A stretch of DNA of 13,161 nt from SAR86 cluster bacterium. GTDB taxonomy: Bacteria; Pseudomonadota; Gammaproteobacteria; SAR86; D2472. Where the stretch lies: assembly GCA_029248485.1 (NCBI GenBank), contig JAQWJG010000034.1:1-13161 (forward strand), given 5' to 3'. The notes under the pieces are model-generated. The model was not told the origin of the DNA. It worked only from the letters and a program-made list of their open reading frames with translations, and did no database searches. Each line of letters opens with the position of its first letter. Positions within the stretch are counted from its first letter, which is position 1. Positions 1 to 7,847 of the stretch are shown in pieces. The position numbers and the translations under genes were made by a program.

Positions 1-116
1 ATTTATTGAAAACTCCTAATTTTGGTAAAAAATCTTTAAATGAAATTAAGGATGTTCTAGCATCTAAAGGCTTTTCTCTTGGTTCGACACTAGAGAATTG
101 GCCTCCAATGGGTTAA
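1..116 (+). CDS. rpoA: RNA polymerase alpha subunit, C-terminal end (partial)
   Basis: This is the last 38 codons of an open frame that enters from the left edge (first full codon at 3, TAA at 114-116). The peptide reads [19 protein letters not shown] and ends in LENWPPMG. This is the helix-hairpin-helix part of the alpha C-terminal domain, which contacts UP-element DNA and activators. It closely resembles the known gammaproteobacterial ending ([29 protein letters not shown]). The alpha subunit is the assembly platform of RNA polymerase. The gene lies five bases upstream of rplQ, the standard end of the alpha ribosomal-protein operon. The tail stops soon after NWPP, slightly shorter than in E. 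coli. The 5' part is outside the window. Confidence 0.95.
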   Translation, partial: LLKTPNFGKKSLNEIKDVLASKGFSLGSTLENWPPMG

Positions 117-121
117 TAACA

Positions 122-535
122 ATGAGACATAGAAAATCAGGTAGAAAATTAAATAGAAACTCTTCTCATCGCAAAGCACTGATGAAGAATCTTGCTATTG
201 CTTTCATTGAAAGGGAGTTAATTAAAACAACAGTTCCAAAGGCTAAGGAACTAAGGTCTTTTATAGAGCCTCGAATTACTATGGCGAAGGATGATTCTGT
301 TGCAAATCGACGAAGAGCGTTTAATAAGCTCAGACTTGACTCGGTTGTTAATAAGCTTTTTACTGAAATTGCTGTTAAATCAAAAGACAGACCTGGTGGC
401 TATTTAAGAATTATCAAAGCTGGCTTTAGACCAGGCGATAAAGCGGACATGGCATACGTTGAGTGGGTGGATAGAGATTTAGATGGCTCTTCTGAAATAG
501 CTGAGCCTGAGCTTAAAGAAGGTTCAGCTGCTTAA
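122..535 (+). CDS. rplQ: 50S ribosomal protein L17
   Basis: Encodes 137 residues beginning [17 protein letters not shown], the invariant L17 start. L17 is a large-subunit protein lying near the exit tunnel. The conserved blocks [20 protein letters not shown] and the later [24 protein letters not shown] are all present. I chose the ATG at 122 because L17 always begins MRHR; a TTG further upstream (98) would overlap the rpoA end and add eight residues foreign to the family. There is no strong Shine-Dalgarno, so translation is probably coupled to rpoA, whose stop is five bases upstream. The protein is about ten residues longer than E. coli L17 (127 aa), with an acidic tail after residue 120. Its stop codon overlaps the convergent uvrA stop. 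Confidence 0.97.
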   Translation: MRHRKSGRKLNRNSSHRKALMKNLAIAFIERELIKTTVPKAKELRSFIEPRITMAKDDSVANRRRAFNKLRLDSVVNKLFTEIAVKSKDRPGGYLRIIKAGFRPGDKADMAYVEWVDRDLDGSSEIAEPELKEGSAA

Positions 536-3354
536 CTTTTAAGAACATCTTTTAGATATTTACCTGTATAAGATTTTTTAGACTCAGAAACTTTGCTGGG
601 TGGTCCCTCAGCTATTATTAGACCTCCATCACTCCCTCCCTCTGGACCAAGATCTATTATCCAGTCACTTGATTTAATAACATCCAGATTGTGCTCAATT
701 ACCACCACAGTATTGCCTTGATCAGATAATCTTTTTAGAACTCCTAGCAGCAATTCAATATCATAAAAATGAAGGCCTGTGGTCGGCTCATCCAATATAA
801 ATAATGTTTTACCGGTACTTCTTTTAGAAAGTTCTTTAGCAAGCTTAATTCTTTGAGCCTCACCTCCAGACAAGGTAGTTGCAGACTGCCCAAGAGTTAT
901 ATAGGTAAGACCTACATCTGCCAGAGTCTGAAGTTTATTTTTAATTGCCGGGATTGCTTCGAAGAACTCTAAAGCTTCTTCAACAGTCATACTCAAAACC
1001 TCAGCAATATTTTTTCCCTTATATTTAACTTCAAGCGTTTGTTCGTTATATCTTCTACCTTCGCAAATATCACACTTCACATAAATATCTGCTAGAAAAT
1101 GCATCTCTACCTTTATCATTCCATCTCCTTGGCATGCTTCGCATCTTCCTCCCTTTACATTAAAGCTAAATCGACCAGGTTTATAACCCCTTGTTCTAGC
1201 TTCTTCAGATTGAGAAAATAAATCCCTGATATGTGAGAAAAGGCCTGTATAAGTTGCTGGATTAGATCTTGGGGTCCGACCAATAGGAGATTGATCTATT
1301 CCTATGACCTTATCTAAATACTCCAAACCCTTAATTTGTTTGCATTTGATTTCTTTGTTGAGATTTGCTTTATTGAGCAAAAAACTACTCATAGGCATCA
1401 AAGTTTGATTGATGAGAGAGGATTTACCTGAACCGGAAACACCTGTAATGCAAGTAAATACTCCAACAGGGATTTTTGCAGTTACGTGCTGTAAATTATT
1501 CTCATACGCCTCAATAATTTCAATAAATTTATCAGGTTTCTTGGTGCTCTTTGGAAAATCAATCTTTCTTTTACCAGAAAGATAAGCCGCAGTCATTGAT
1601 TCCTTGCTTTTTAAGATATCTGTCAGTTTTCCCTGAGCACAGATCTCTCCACCATGTTTGCCAGCACCTGGGCCAATGTCGATAATATGGTCAGCACATC
1701 TAATTGCTTCCTCGTCATGCTCAACTACTATTACTGTATTTCCAAGGCTTTTAAGGTGGTATAGGGTTTTAATTAGCTTCTCGTTATCTCTTTGATGAAG
1801 CCCTATCGAAGGCTCATCGAGAACATAAGTGACGCCAACTAAACCAGATCCAATCTGACTAGCCAGCCTAATTCTTTGAGCTTCTCCCCCAGAGAGAGTT
1901 CCAGCACCTCTATCCAATGTTAGATAATTAAGCCCAACATCCTCGAGAAATGAAAGACGCTCTTTGATTTCTTTCAAAATCTTTTCAGCGATCGTTGCCT
2001 TAGCTCCGTCAAGTTCAATATTTTGAAAAAAGGATAATGCATCCGAAATTTTTTGATTTGTGATATTTTGAATTGGTGTTGCATCAATAAAAATATTTCT
2101 TGATTCTTTTTTCAGTCTAGATCCTCCACAAGCATTACAGTGGCTATCTGAAAGCATCTTAGCTAATTCATTTCTTATAAACTCTGAATCTGTTTCTTTA
2201 AATCTCCTTTCAGTATTAGGAATAATGCCCTCAAAACGATGTTGCCGGACTATTTTACTGCCACTCCTAAAGCTTTTAGAGAAGTTAATTTTATCTTTCG
2301 ATCCCCACAATAGAATATTTTGGATTTCTTCAGAATAGGATTCCCACGGGGTGTCTAAATTAAAATCATAGTGCTTAGCTAAACATTTTAATTGGTGGAA
2401 ATAGAATCTATTTCTTCTGTTCCATCCCTTAATAGCTCCCTCATTAATTGTTGCAGAATTATCTGAGATTAATTTATTTTGATCAAAATATTGAATAACC
2501 CCTAAACCATCACATTTTTCACAGGCCCCAAAAGGATTATTAAAAGAAAACATCCTTGGCTCTAACTCAGTTACAGAATAACCGCACTGAGAACAAGAAA
2601 AATTTGAAGAAAAAAGTAGTGCTTCTGAATCATCATCAAGCACATCTATCTGAATCAAGCCCTCAGATAGACTGAGAGCAGTATCAATTGATTCAGATAG
2701 TCTAGAACGATTGTCATCATCTTTCTGCAATTTCAACCTATCTACAATAGCCGATATGTCATGTTTTTGGTTTTTGTTTAACGATGGAAATTCATCTAAC
2801 GGATAGACCACGCCATTAATTTTTACTCTTACAAAACCTTGAGATTTCAGGTCTTCATAAATCCCAAGATGCTCCCCCTTTTTACCTCTTACTACAGGAG
2901 CCATTACCATAATTTTTTTATCATACCCAAGTGAATAAACCTCATCACAGATTTCACTAACGGTTTTAGCGGAAAGCTCTTCATTATGGTCTGGGCAAAT
3001 TGGAATACCTATTCTTGCATACAACAACCTAAGATAATCATATATTTCTGTAACAGTACCTACAGTTGATCTTGGGTTATGTGAAGTGGATTTTTGCTCA
3101 ATAGATATCGCAGGGGAAAGCCCATCAATTTGATCAACATCTGGTTTTTCCATCATAGATAAAAATTGTCTTGCATATGCCGAGAGAGATTCCACATACC
3201 GTCTCTGACCTTCAGCATAGATTGTGTCAAAAGCTAATGATGATTTTCCAGAACCAGATAATCCAGTTATCACAATTAATTCTCCTCGAGGGATTTCTAG
3301 AGAAATATTTTTAAGATTATGTGTTCGCGCACCTTTTATAGAAATTTTATCCAT
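532..3354 (-). CDS. uvrA: UvrABC excinuclease ATPase subunit UvrA
   Basis: UvrA is the damage-recognition ATPase of nucleotide excision repair. It forms a dimer, loads UvrB at lesions and acts on DNA in the cytoplasm. The protein has 940 residues, the same as E. coli UvrA. Two ABC ATPase modules are complete: Walker [10 protein letters not shown] at 31-39 and GVSGSGKSS from 638; signature LSGGEAQRI at 487 and again at 828; Walker B VLDEPS at 511 and ILDEPT at 853. Zinc-finger cysteines are at 254/257/278/281, 406/409 and 738/741/761/764. The UvrB-interaction and insertion regions are full length, so it should be functional. It is transcribed away from ssb across a 67-base gap, the classical gammaproteobacterial arrangement. 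Its stop overlaps that of rplQ by four bases. No good Shine-Dalgarno precedes the ATG. Confidence 0.98.
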   Translation of the reverse strand: MDKISIKGARTHNLKNISLEIPRGELIVITGLSGSGKSSLAFDTIYAEGQRRYVESLSAYARQFLSMMEKPDVDQIDGLSPAISIEQKSTSHNPRSTVGTVTEIYDYLRLLYARIGIPICPDHNEELSAKTVSEICDEVYSLGYDKKIMVMAPVVRGKKGEHLGIYEDLKSQGFVRVKINGVVYPLDEFPSLNKNQKHDISAIVDRLKLQKDDDNRSRLSESIDTALSLSEGLIQIDVLDDDSEALLFSSNFSCSQCGYSVTELEPRMFSFNNPFGACEKCDGLGVIQYFDQNKLISDNSATINEGAIKGWNRRNRFYFHQLKCLAKHYDFNLDTPWESYSEEIQNILLWGSKDKINFSKSFRSGSKIVRQHRFEGIIPNTERRFKETDSEFIRNELAKMLSDSHCNACGGSRLKKESRNIFIDATPIQNITNQKISDALSFFQNIELDGAKATIAEKILKEIKERLSFLEDVGLNYLTLDRGAGTLSGGEAQRIRLASQIGSGLVGVTYVLDEPSIGLHQRDNEKLIKTLYHLKSLGNTVIVVEHDEEAIRCADHIIDIGPGAGKHGGEICAQGKLTDILKSKESMTAAYLSGKRKIDFPKSTKKPDKFIEIIEAYENNLQHVTAKIPVGVFTCITGVSGSGKSSLINQTLMPMSSFLLNKANLNKEIKCKQIKGLEYLDKVIGIDQSPIGRTPRSNPATYTGLFSHIRDLFSQSEEARTRGYKPGRFSFNVKGGRCEACQGDGMIKVEMHFLADIYVKCDICEGRRYNEQTLEVKYKGKNIAEVLSMTVEEALEFFEAIPAIKNKLQTLADVGLTYITLGQSATTLSGGEAQRIKLAKELSKRSTGKTLFILDEPTTGLHFYDIELLLGVLKRLSDQGNTVVVIEHNLDVIKSSDWIIDLGPEGGSDGGLIIAEGPPSKVSESKKSYTGKYLKDVLKS

Positions 3355-3405
3355 TTATTTAAAGAATTTTTATCCAGCTGATTTGTTTCGAGTTAAACTT
3401 AAGTA

Positions 3406-3411
3406 ATTATA
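3406..3411 (-). promoter_or_regulatory. possible uvrA -10 element in the uvrA-ssb gap
   Basis: Read on the minus strand, 3411-3406 is a perfect TATAAT. It would start a transcript near 3399 with a leader of roughly 45 bases before the uvrA ATG. No convincing -35 hexamer sits 16-18 bases upstream, where the sequence is already ssb coding. The call rests on the -10 alone and is weak. On the plus strand I could not pick a convincing ssb promoter. No CTG-N10-CAG LexA box is present in the gap. Confidence 0.3.
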
Positions 3412-3416
3412 AGAGG
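3412..3416 (+). promoter_or_regulatory. Shine-Dalgarno of ssb
   Basis: AGAGG (continuing GT) lies five bases before the ATG at 3422. This is one of the clearer ribosome binding sites in the window and supports the chosen ssb start. Confidence 0.7.
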
Positions 3417-3421
3417 TAATT

Positions 3422-3859
3422 ATGGCTAGAGGAGTAAATAAAGTAATTTTGGTGGGTAATTTAGGGCAAAAACCTGAAATGCGTTACACCCAGACAAATA
3501 CAGCGGTTGCTACACTTTCGATTGCAACATCAGAATCTTGGAAGGATAAAGATTCTGGAGAGCAAAGAGAAAAAACTGAATGGCACAGAGTTGTTTTTTT
3601 TGGAAAATTGGCAGAAATTGCGGAACAATATCTTGATAAAGGCTCTCAACTTTATGTTGAAGGTAAATTGCAAACTAGAAAATGGCAAGATAAAGAGGGG
3701 AATGATAGATATACAACTGAAATACTTGGTAACGAGATGAACATGCTTGGTGGTAGGCAATCTTCAGGCGATGGAGGTGTTTATGATCAATCCCAACCTG
3801 CTTCTCAATCAGATCCATCTCAAGCATCTCAAATCTCAGAGGAAGATATACCTTTCTAG
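3422..3859 (+). CDS. ssb: Single-stranded DNA-binding protein
   Basis: SSB coats single-stranded DNA during replication, recombination and repair, and recruits partners through its C-terminal tip. The 145-residue protein has an N-terminal OB fold at about 1-110: [15 protein letters not shown] at the start, then EMRYTQ, the [19 protein letters not shown] block, and the [22 protein letters not shown] block. A flexible linker rich in Gln and Ser follows, ending in the acidic tip EEDIPF (140-145). This matches the canonical DDDIPF partner-binding motif, so the protein is complete. It is shorter than E. coli SSB (178 aa) because of a short linker. It is divergent from uvrA. The next gene begins six bases after its stop, suggesting that ssb leads a four-gene transcription unit. 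Confidence 0.97.
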   Translation: MARGVNKVILVGNLGQKPEMRYTQTNTAVATLSIATSESWKDKDSGEQREKTEWHRVVFFGKLAEIAEQYLDKGSQLYVEGKLQTRKWQDKEGNDRYTTEILGNEMNMLGGRQSSGDGGVYDQSQPASQSDPSQASQISEEDIPF

Positions 3860-3865
3860 ATTTCG

Positions 3866-4723
3866 GTGACTTTCAAAACCATTACAATAGAACAGCATGA
3901 AAATCTTGCTGTTCTGTTGTTAAATAGACCAGAAAAATTAAACGCTTTTACATTTCTTATGATGGAAGAGCTAATCAGCGCTCTAGACTCAATAGAGGCA
4001 GATGATAATTTAAAAGCAGTAATTATTTCGGGATCAGGGAGAGCGTTTTGCGCAGGTGCTGACCTAAGCACTGGCAAAGATACATTCAATCCATCTTTTG
4101 ACAATTTTGCAATTAAAGAGGATGGTTTTAGAAGAGATTCAGGCGGTATTCTTACCTTACGAATGTATAAATTTTTAAAACCTATAATATTTGCGTGTAA
4201 TGGTCCTGCTGTTGGTATTGGAGCATCTATGCAACTACCTGGTGATATTCGAATTGCATCCGACGATGCACGGTTTGGATTTGTATTCAATAATAGAGGG
4301 ATCGTCCCTGATGCATGCAGTAGTTGGTTCCTTCCAAAAATTGTGGGCATTTCTAAAGCTTTAGATTTAACATTTTCTGGAAGAATTATTGAATCTAAGG
4401 AAGCTTTGGAAATCTCATTAATTTCAAGTATTCACAAACCAGAAAGTCTCATCGATGATGCAATAAATATTGCCCAAAAACTTGTAGAAAAATCTGCTCC
4501 GATTTCTATCGCTATAACTAGACAAATGCTTTGGAGATCATTTGGTCAAGATGAGCCTTATGATGCTCATGTTATTGAAAGTAAGGCGATTGATTCTAGG
4601 GGAGCATCTGATGATGCAAAAGAGGGGGTAAATTCATTTTTAGAAAAGCGTCCAGCAAAATTTAAAAATCTTATATCCTCAGATATGCCTGACTTTTTTC
4701 CGTGGTGGGACGATAGAGATTAA
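3866..4723 (+). CDS. Crotonase-fold enoyl-CoA hydratase/isomerase family protein
   Basis: The 285-residue cytoplasmic protein belongs to the crotonase superfamily, which acts on acyl-CoA thioesters. Visible motifs are LNRPEKLNAF (19-28), the first oxyanion-hole segment SGSGRAFCAGADLS (55-68), and NGPAVGIGASMQLPGDIRIA (112-131). GIVPDACSSWFLPKIVG (145-161) follows, and the C-terminal tail ends near FPWWDD. Aligned by eye to classical hydratase, the two catalytic glutamates (Glu144 and Glu164 in rat numbering) fall on Ser121 and Phe141. An acid, Asp149, sits where peroxisomal-type enoyl-CoA isomerases carry their catalytic Glu. It may therefore be an isomerase or another acyl-CoA enzyme rather than a classical hydratase; the substrate is unknown. 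The start is GTG, six bases after the ssb stop, with no good Shine-Dalgarno. No in-frame ATG exists until residue 32, past the LNRPEKLNAF block. Confidence 0.88.
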   Translation: MTFKTITIEQHENLAVLLLNRPEKLNAFTFLMMEELISALDSIEADDNLKAVIISGSGRAFCAGADLSTGKDTFNPSFDNFAIKEDGFRRDSGGILTLRMYKFLKPIIFACNGPAVGIGASMQLPGDIRIASDDARFGFVFNNRGIVPDACSSWFLPKIVGISKALDLTFSGRIIESKEALEISLISSIHKPESLIDDAINIAQKLVEKSAPISIAITRQMLWRSFGQDEPYDAHVIESKAIDSRGASDDAKEGVNSFLEKRPAKFKNLISSDMPDFFPWWDDRD

Positions 4724-4725
4724 AA

Positions 4726-5784
4726 GTGAGTGTTTGGACATCAGACCAGGCATCTAGCTGGTATAACAAGCAGGGCTGGCTGGTAGGATGCAACTTTCTT
4801 CCAAGTTCCTGTATCAATCAAATCGAGATGTTTCAAGAGGGCACTTTTAATCTTAAGGAGATTGCAAAAGAGATTTCTTGGGCAAAGAGCATTGGTTTTA
4901 ATACCTTAAGAGTTTATTTGCATGATCTTTTGTGGGAGGAAAAGGATCAATTTTTGGTACGATTTAATGATTTTTTAGATTGCTGTCAGAGCTTTGAAAT
5001 GAAGCCTATTATTGTTTTATTCGATGATTGCCATTATCCATTCCCTCAGCTAGGCCCCCAGCCTCTTCCGGTTAGAGGAATTCATAACTCTGGATGGAAG
5101 CAAAGTCCAGGACATCAAATTGTTACAGAGATTTTTGAATTAAATACTGCAAAGCATCTAGAAAGATTGCAAACATACACTCAAGAGCTTCTTGAGTTAT
5201 ACAAAGAGGATGAAAGAATTTTAATGTGGGATCTATACAATGAGCCAGGGCAGTTTGGTATAGGTGAGAAATCATATACATTGCTTGATTTTGTTTGGAA
5301 TTGGGCTCATGAGATTAGACCCTCTCAACCCTTAACTTCTTGTTTAGATGGATCAATCGGCGACTCAATCATTTCTCTAAATCAGAGCAAGTCAGACATT
5401 ATTACTTTTCATACATATGAGGCTGAAAAGCTTGAACCGACTATAAAAAAATTGAGAACAACTGGTAGGCCTTTGATGTGTACTGAATATATGGCTAGAG
5501 AATATGGATCTACTTTTGAATTCTGTCTTCCAATTTTCAAAAAATATAACATTGCTTGTTATAACTGGGGTTTAGTTGCTGGTCGCAGTCAAACAAATTT
5601 TAACTGGGAAACAATTTTGTATTTAAATGAAGAAAGAGATAAAGGCAATTTAGTGAAGGAGGGTGATAATCTAACAGAACCAAATCAATGGTTTCATGAT
5701 ATTTTCCGTCGAGATGGATCGCCATATAGCATTGAAGAAATCACCTTCATAAAAAAAATATTACATAACAAGGAAGAACAATGA
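4726..5784 (+). CDS. Cytoplasmic glycoside hydrolase-like (cellulase/GH5-type TIM barrel) protein
   Basis: The 352-residue protein looks like a clan GH-A (beta/alpha)8 hydrolase of the kind often labelled cellulase-family or 1,4-beta-xylanase. The expected pair of glutamates is visible: DLYNEP with Glu173 as acid/base and CTEYMAR with Glu254 as nucleophile, 81 residues apart. Other recognisable blocks are the early GWLVGCNFLPSS segment, SIGFNTLRVYLHDLLWE and SDIITFHTYE. There is no signal peptide or membrane segment, so it should act inside the cell on a small or imported glycoside; the substrate cannot be read from the sequence. The start is GTG two bases after the preceding stop, with a weak AGAG at 4715-4718. 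The stop overlaps the next gene's ATG (ATGA), indicating translational coupling. Confidence 0.8.
   Translation: MSVWTSDQASSWYNKQGWLVGCNFLPSSCINQIEMFQEGTFNLKEIAKEISWAKSIGFNTLRVYLHDLLWEEKDQFLVRFNDFLDCCQSFEMKPIIVLFDDCHYPFPQLGPQPLPVRGIHNSGWKQSPGHQIVTEIFELNTAKHLERLQTYTQELLELYKEDERILMWDLYNEPGQFGIGEKSYTLLDFVWNWAHEIRPSQPLTSCLDGSIGDSIISLNQSKSDIITFHTYEAEKLEPTIKKLRTTGRPLMCTEYMAREYGSTFEFCLPIFKKYNIACYNWGLVAGRSQTNFNWETILYLNEERDKGNLVKEGDNLTEPNQWFHDIFRRDGSPYSIEEITFIKKILHNKEEQ
5770..5774 (+). promoter_or_regulatory. Shine-Dalgarno of the csaA-like gene
   Basis: AAGGA lies inside the end of the hydrolase gene, six bases before the ATG at 5781. It supports that start and re-initiation at the ATGA overlap. Confidence 0.7.
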
Positions 5785-6119
5785 ATGACTTAGCTTGGAA
5801 AGAATTTGAGAGGGTGGATATCCGTGTTGGAACTATTTTATCTGCAGAGGAGTTTAAAGAGGCCATTAAACCAGCAATAAAAATGACAATAGATTTTGGG
5901 TCAGAGATTGGCATTAAAAAATCATCCGCACAAATCACAGATCACTATAATCCCAAGTCTTTAATAGGCATGCAGATTGCTGCAGTAATTAATTTTCCTA
6001 AAAAACAGATAGGGCCATACATGTCAGAGTGTCTTGTGACAGGATTTACTCAACCCGATGGAAGTATTATTTTGGCTGTTCCTCACAAAGGAGCTTTGAA
6101 TGGATCTCGACTAGCTTAA
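5781..6119 (+). CDS. csaA: CsaA/YgjH-type tRNA-binding OB-fold protein
   Basis: The 112-residue protein is a stand-alone tRNA-binding (EMAPII/MetRS C-terminal-like) OB-fold domain. Diagnostic segments are FERVDIRVGTI near residues 9-19, and near the C terminus NFPKKQIGPYMSECLVTGF followed by VPHKGALNGSRLA. In Bacillus, CsaA is described as a dimer with chaperone or export-related activity; E. coli YgjH is the structural relative. The precise job here is unknown, and tRNA binding is inferred from the family. It is the last gene of the ssb run and is joined to the preceding gene by an ATGA overlap. Its stop is one base from the convergent fabB stop, leaving no room for a terminator between them. 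The symbol is given by family resemblance. Confidence 0.85.
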   Translation: MNDLAWKEFERVDIRVGTILSAEEFKEAIKPAIKMTIDFGSEIGIKKSSAQITDHYNPKSLIGMQIAAVINFPKKQIGPYMSECLVTGFTQPDGSIILAVPHKGALNGSRLA

Positions 6120-6120
6120 T

Positions 6121-7326
6121 TTATTTGCTAAAAATTAAGCTTGCGTTGGTTCCACCAAAACCAAATGAGTTACTCATTACAGAATTTAATTTTTGCTTCA
6201 TCATTGATTGGCAAATATTTAATCCTTCTGCTTCCTCAACCAAGGTCTCAATGTTAATAGATGGAGCAATAAAATCATGTTGCATCATTAGGATAGAATA
6301 AATTGCCTCCTGGGCTCCAGTTGCTCCTAAGGAGTGACCTGTCATTGATTTTGTAGATCCAATGACAGGAGCATTTTTACCAAACACTGTTTTTATTGCA
6401 CTTAGTTCAGCAAGATCTCCAACAGGAGTGCTTGTGCCATGAGCATTAATATAATCTACATCAGACCCATAAGCTTCAAGTGCTTCACTCATGCATCTTT
6501 TAGCACCCTCGCCTGAAGGAGACACCATGTCATAGCCGTCAGAGTTTGCGCAATAACCTTTTAGCCTTGCAATGATAGGCGCATTTCTTTTGATGGCGTG
6601 CTCTTCTTCTTCGAGGATGAGCATTCCCGCACCACCAGCAATTACAAATCCATCTCTATCGATATCAAATGGCCTGGAGGCTTTTTCAGGTGCATCATTG
6701 TATTGTGAGGAAAGGGCACCCATAGCATCAAACATGGAGGATGATGTCCAGTGCTCCTGTTCTGCGCCGCCAGCAATAATAATATCTTGTTTACCTAATT
6801 GAATAAGTTCGGCTGCATGACCAATACAATGGGCACTAGTTGAGCATGCGGATGATATCGAGTAATTTACTCCTTTAAGCTTTAGAGTGGTCCCTAAAAT
6901 AGCAGAAACTGTGCTACCCATTGTTTTTGTGACCGCATAAGGCCCAATTCTTTTGGGTCCTCGCTCCCTTGCAATATCAGACGCTTCTATTTGAGCAGCC
7001 GAAGAGGCTCCTCCAGAGCCAGCCACTATTCCAATTCTTGAGGTATTCATTTCCTCAAGATTTAACGAAGCATTGAGTAGCGCCTCCTGAGCAGCAATAT
7101 ATCCAAATCCCGAGGCCTCACTCATAAAGCGAAGAGTCTTTCTATCAATCAATTCAGATAAATTTATATTTACTGCCCCAGAAACATGGCTTCTAAAACC
7201 CATTTCCTCATATATTAAGTTTTTTGTTATACCAGACTTTCCATTCTTAAGACTGCATAACACTTCTTGAATATCGGACCCTATGCAAGAGACTATACCC
7301 ATTCCTGTTACAACTACATTCTTCAT
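6121..7326 (-). CDS. fabB: 3-oxoacyl-[acyl-carrier-protein] synthase I
   Basis: KAS I condenses malonyl-ACP with acyl-ACP and is needed to elongate cis-unsaturated intermediates made by FabA. The 401-residue thiolase-fold protein carries the full catalytic set: Cys161 in SSACSTSAHC, His295 in NAHGTSTPVGD, and Lys325 with His330 in TKSMTGHSLGATGA. The SFGFGGTN loop is near the C terminus. These match E. coli FabB residues Cys163, His298, Lys328 and His333 almost exactly in spacing, and the length is near E. coli's 406. Assignment to FabB rather than FabF rests on overall motif resemblance and direct linkage to fabA. Its ATG shares one base with the fabA stop (TAATG), so the two are coupled. 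It is the last gene of the ispB-fabA-fabB operon. Confidence 0.95.
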   Translation of the reverse strand: MKNVVVTGMGIVSCIGSDIQEVLCSLKNGKSGITKNLIYEEMGFRSHVSGAVNINLSELIDRKTLRFMSEASGFGYIAAQEALLNASLNLEEMNTSRIGIVAGSGGASSAAQIEASDIARERGPKRIGPYAVTKTMGSTVSAILGTTLKLKGVNYSISSACSTSAHCIGHAAELIQLGKQDIIIAGGAEQEHWTSSSMFDAMGALSSQYNDAPEKASRPFDIDRDGFVIAGGAGMLILEEEEHAIKRNAPIIARLKGYCANSDGYDMVSPSGEGAKRCMSEALEAYGSDVDYINAHGTSTPVGDLAELSAIKTVFGKNAPVIGSTKSMTGHSLGATGAQEAIYSILMMQHDFIAPSINIETLVEEAEGLNICQSMMKQKLNSVMSNSFGFGGTNASLIFSK

Positions 7327-7847
7327 TAGAATTCGCTGGTGTCCTTGAATAGACCGACTCTTAAACCATCTGCTGAATAGACATGACGATCATCAACAAA
7401 CATATTCCCATCAGCAAATCCAACAACTGCTCCTCTGTTAACAACTCGTTTTATGTCAATTTCATACCTAACGATTTTTGCATTGGGAGTTACTTGACCA
7501 AAAAACTTAACCTTATCTGAACCTAGCGCTCTTCCATAGCCAGGTAATTCAAGCCAGCACAGGTAGAAGCCTAATAATTGCCACATTGCATCTAAGCCCA
7601 GACATCCTGGCATTACTGGATCTGATTTAAAATGAACTTTAAAAAACCATAAAGTCTCTTCTATATTTAGATGAGCAATAATTTTCCCTTTTGAGTACTT
7701 TCCTGAAACTTGATCTATTTGGTCAATCGAATCAAACATTAGCATCTCGTCTGCTGGTAGACGACCATTGTTTGGACCAAATAGATCCCCATTTCCGCAT
7801 GCTACTAAATCATCTTTTGTGTAACTTGAGGCAGGTATGAATGTCAT
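7326..7847 (-). CDS. fabA: 3-hydroxydecanoyl-ACP dehydratase/isomerase
   Basis: FabA dehydrates 3-hydroxydecanoyl-ACP and isomerises the trans-2 product to cis-3. This is the branch point of anaerobic unsaturated fatty acid synthesis. The 173-residue hot-dog-fold protein (E. coli 172 aa) has the catalytic His72 in KVHFKSDPVMPG and Asp86 in PGCLGLDAMWQ, as expected (E. coli His70 and Asp84). The later GRALGSDKVKFFGQV block is also typical of FabA and distinguishes it from FabZ. Its ATG overlaps the ispB stop (ATGA), and a good Shine-Dalgarno lies inside ispB. Pairing with fabB is common in several proteobacteria. Confidence 0.97.
   Translation of the reverse strand: MTFIPASSYTKDDLVACGNGDLFGPNNGRLPADEMLMFDSIDQIDQVSGKYSKGKIIAHLNIEETLWFFKVHFKSDPVMPGCLGLDAMWQLLGFYLCWLELPGYGRALGSDKVKFFGQVTPNAKIVRYEIDIKRVVNRGAVVGFADGNMFVDDRHVYSADGLRVGLFKDTSEF

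Noticed and set aside
98..121. Upstream TTG start for rplQ adding eight residues
   Set aside because: It overlaps the rpoA coding end, and all L17 proteins begin at the MRHR motif at 122.
3378..3393. Possible LexA box between uvrA and ssb
   Set aside because: CTG-N10-AGT breaks the CAG half-site and has no alternating AT core.
3507..3740. Open frames in other phases across ssb
   Set aside because: ssb is certain here; the alternative frames are low-complexity shadows.
3856..4350. A 164-codon open frame antisense to the crotonase
   Set aside because: It mirrors the codon pattern of a well-supported gene on the other strand and its translation shows no recognisable domain.
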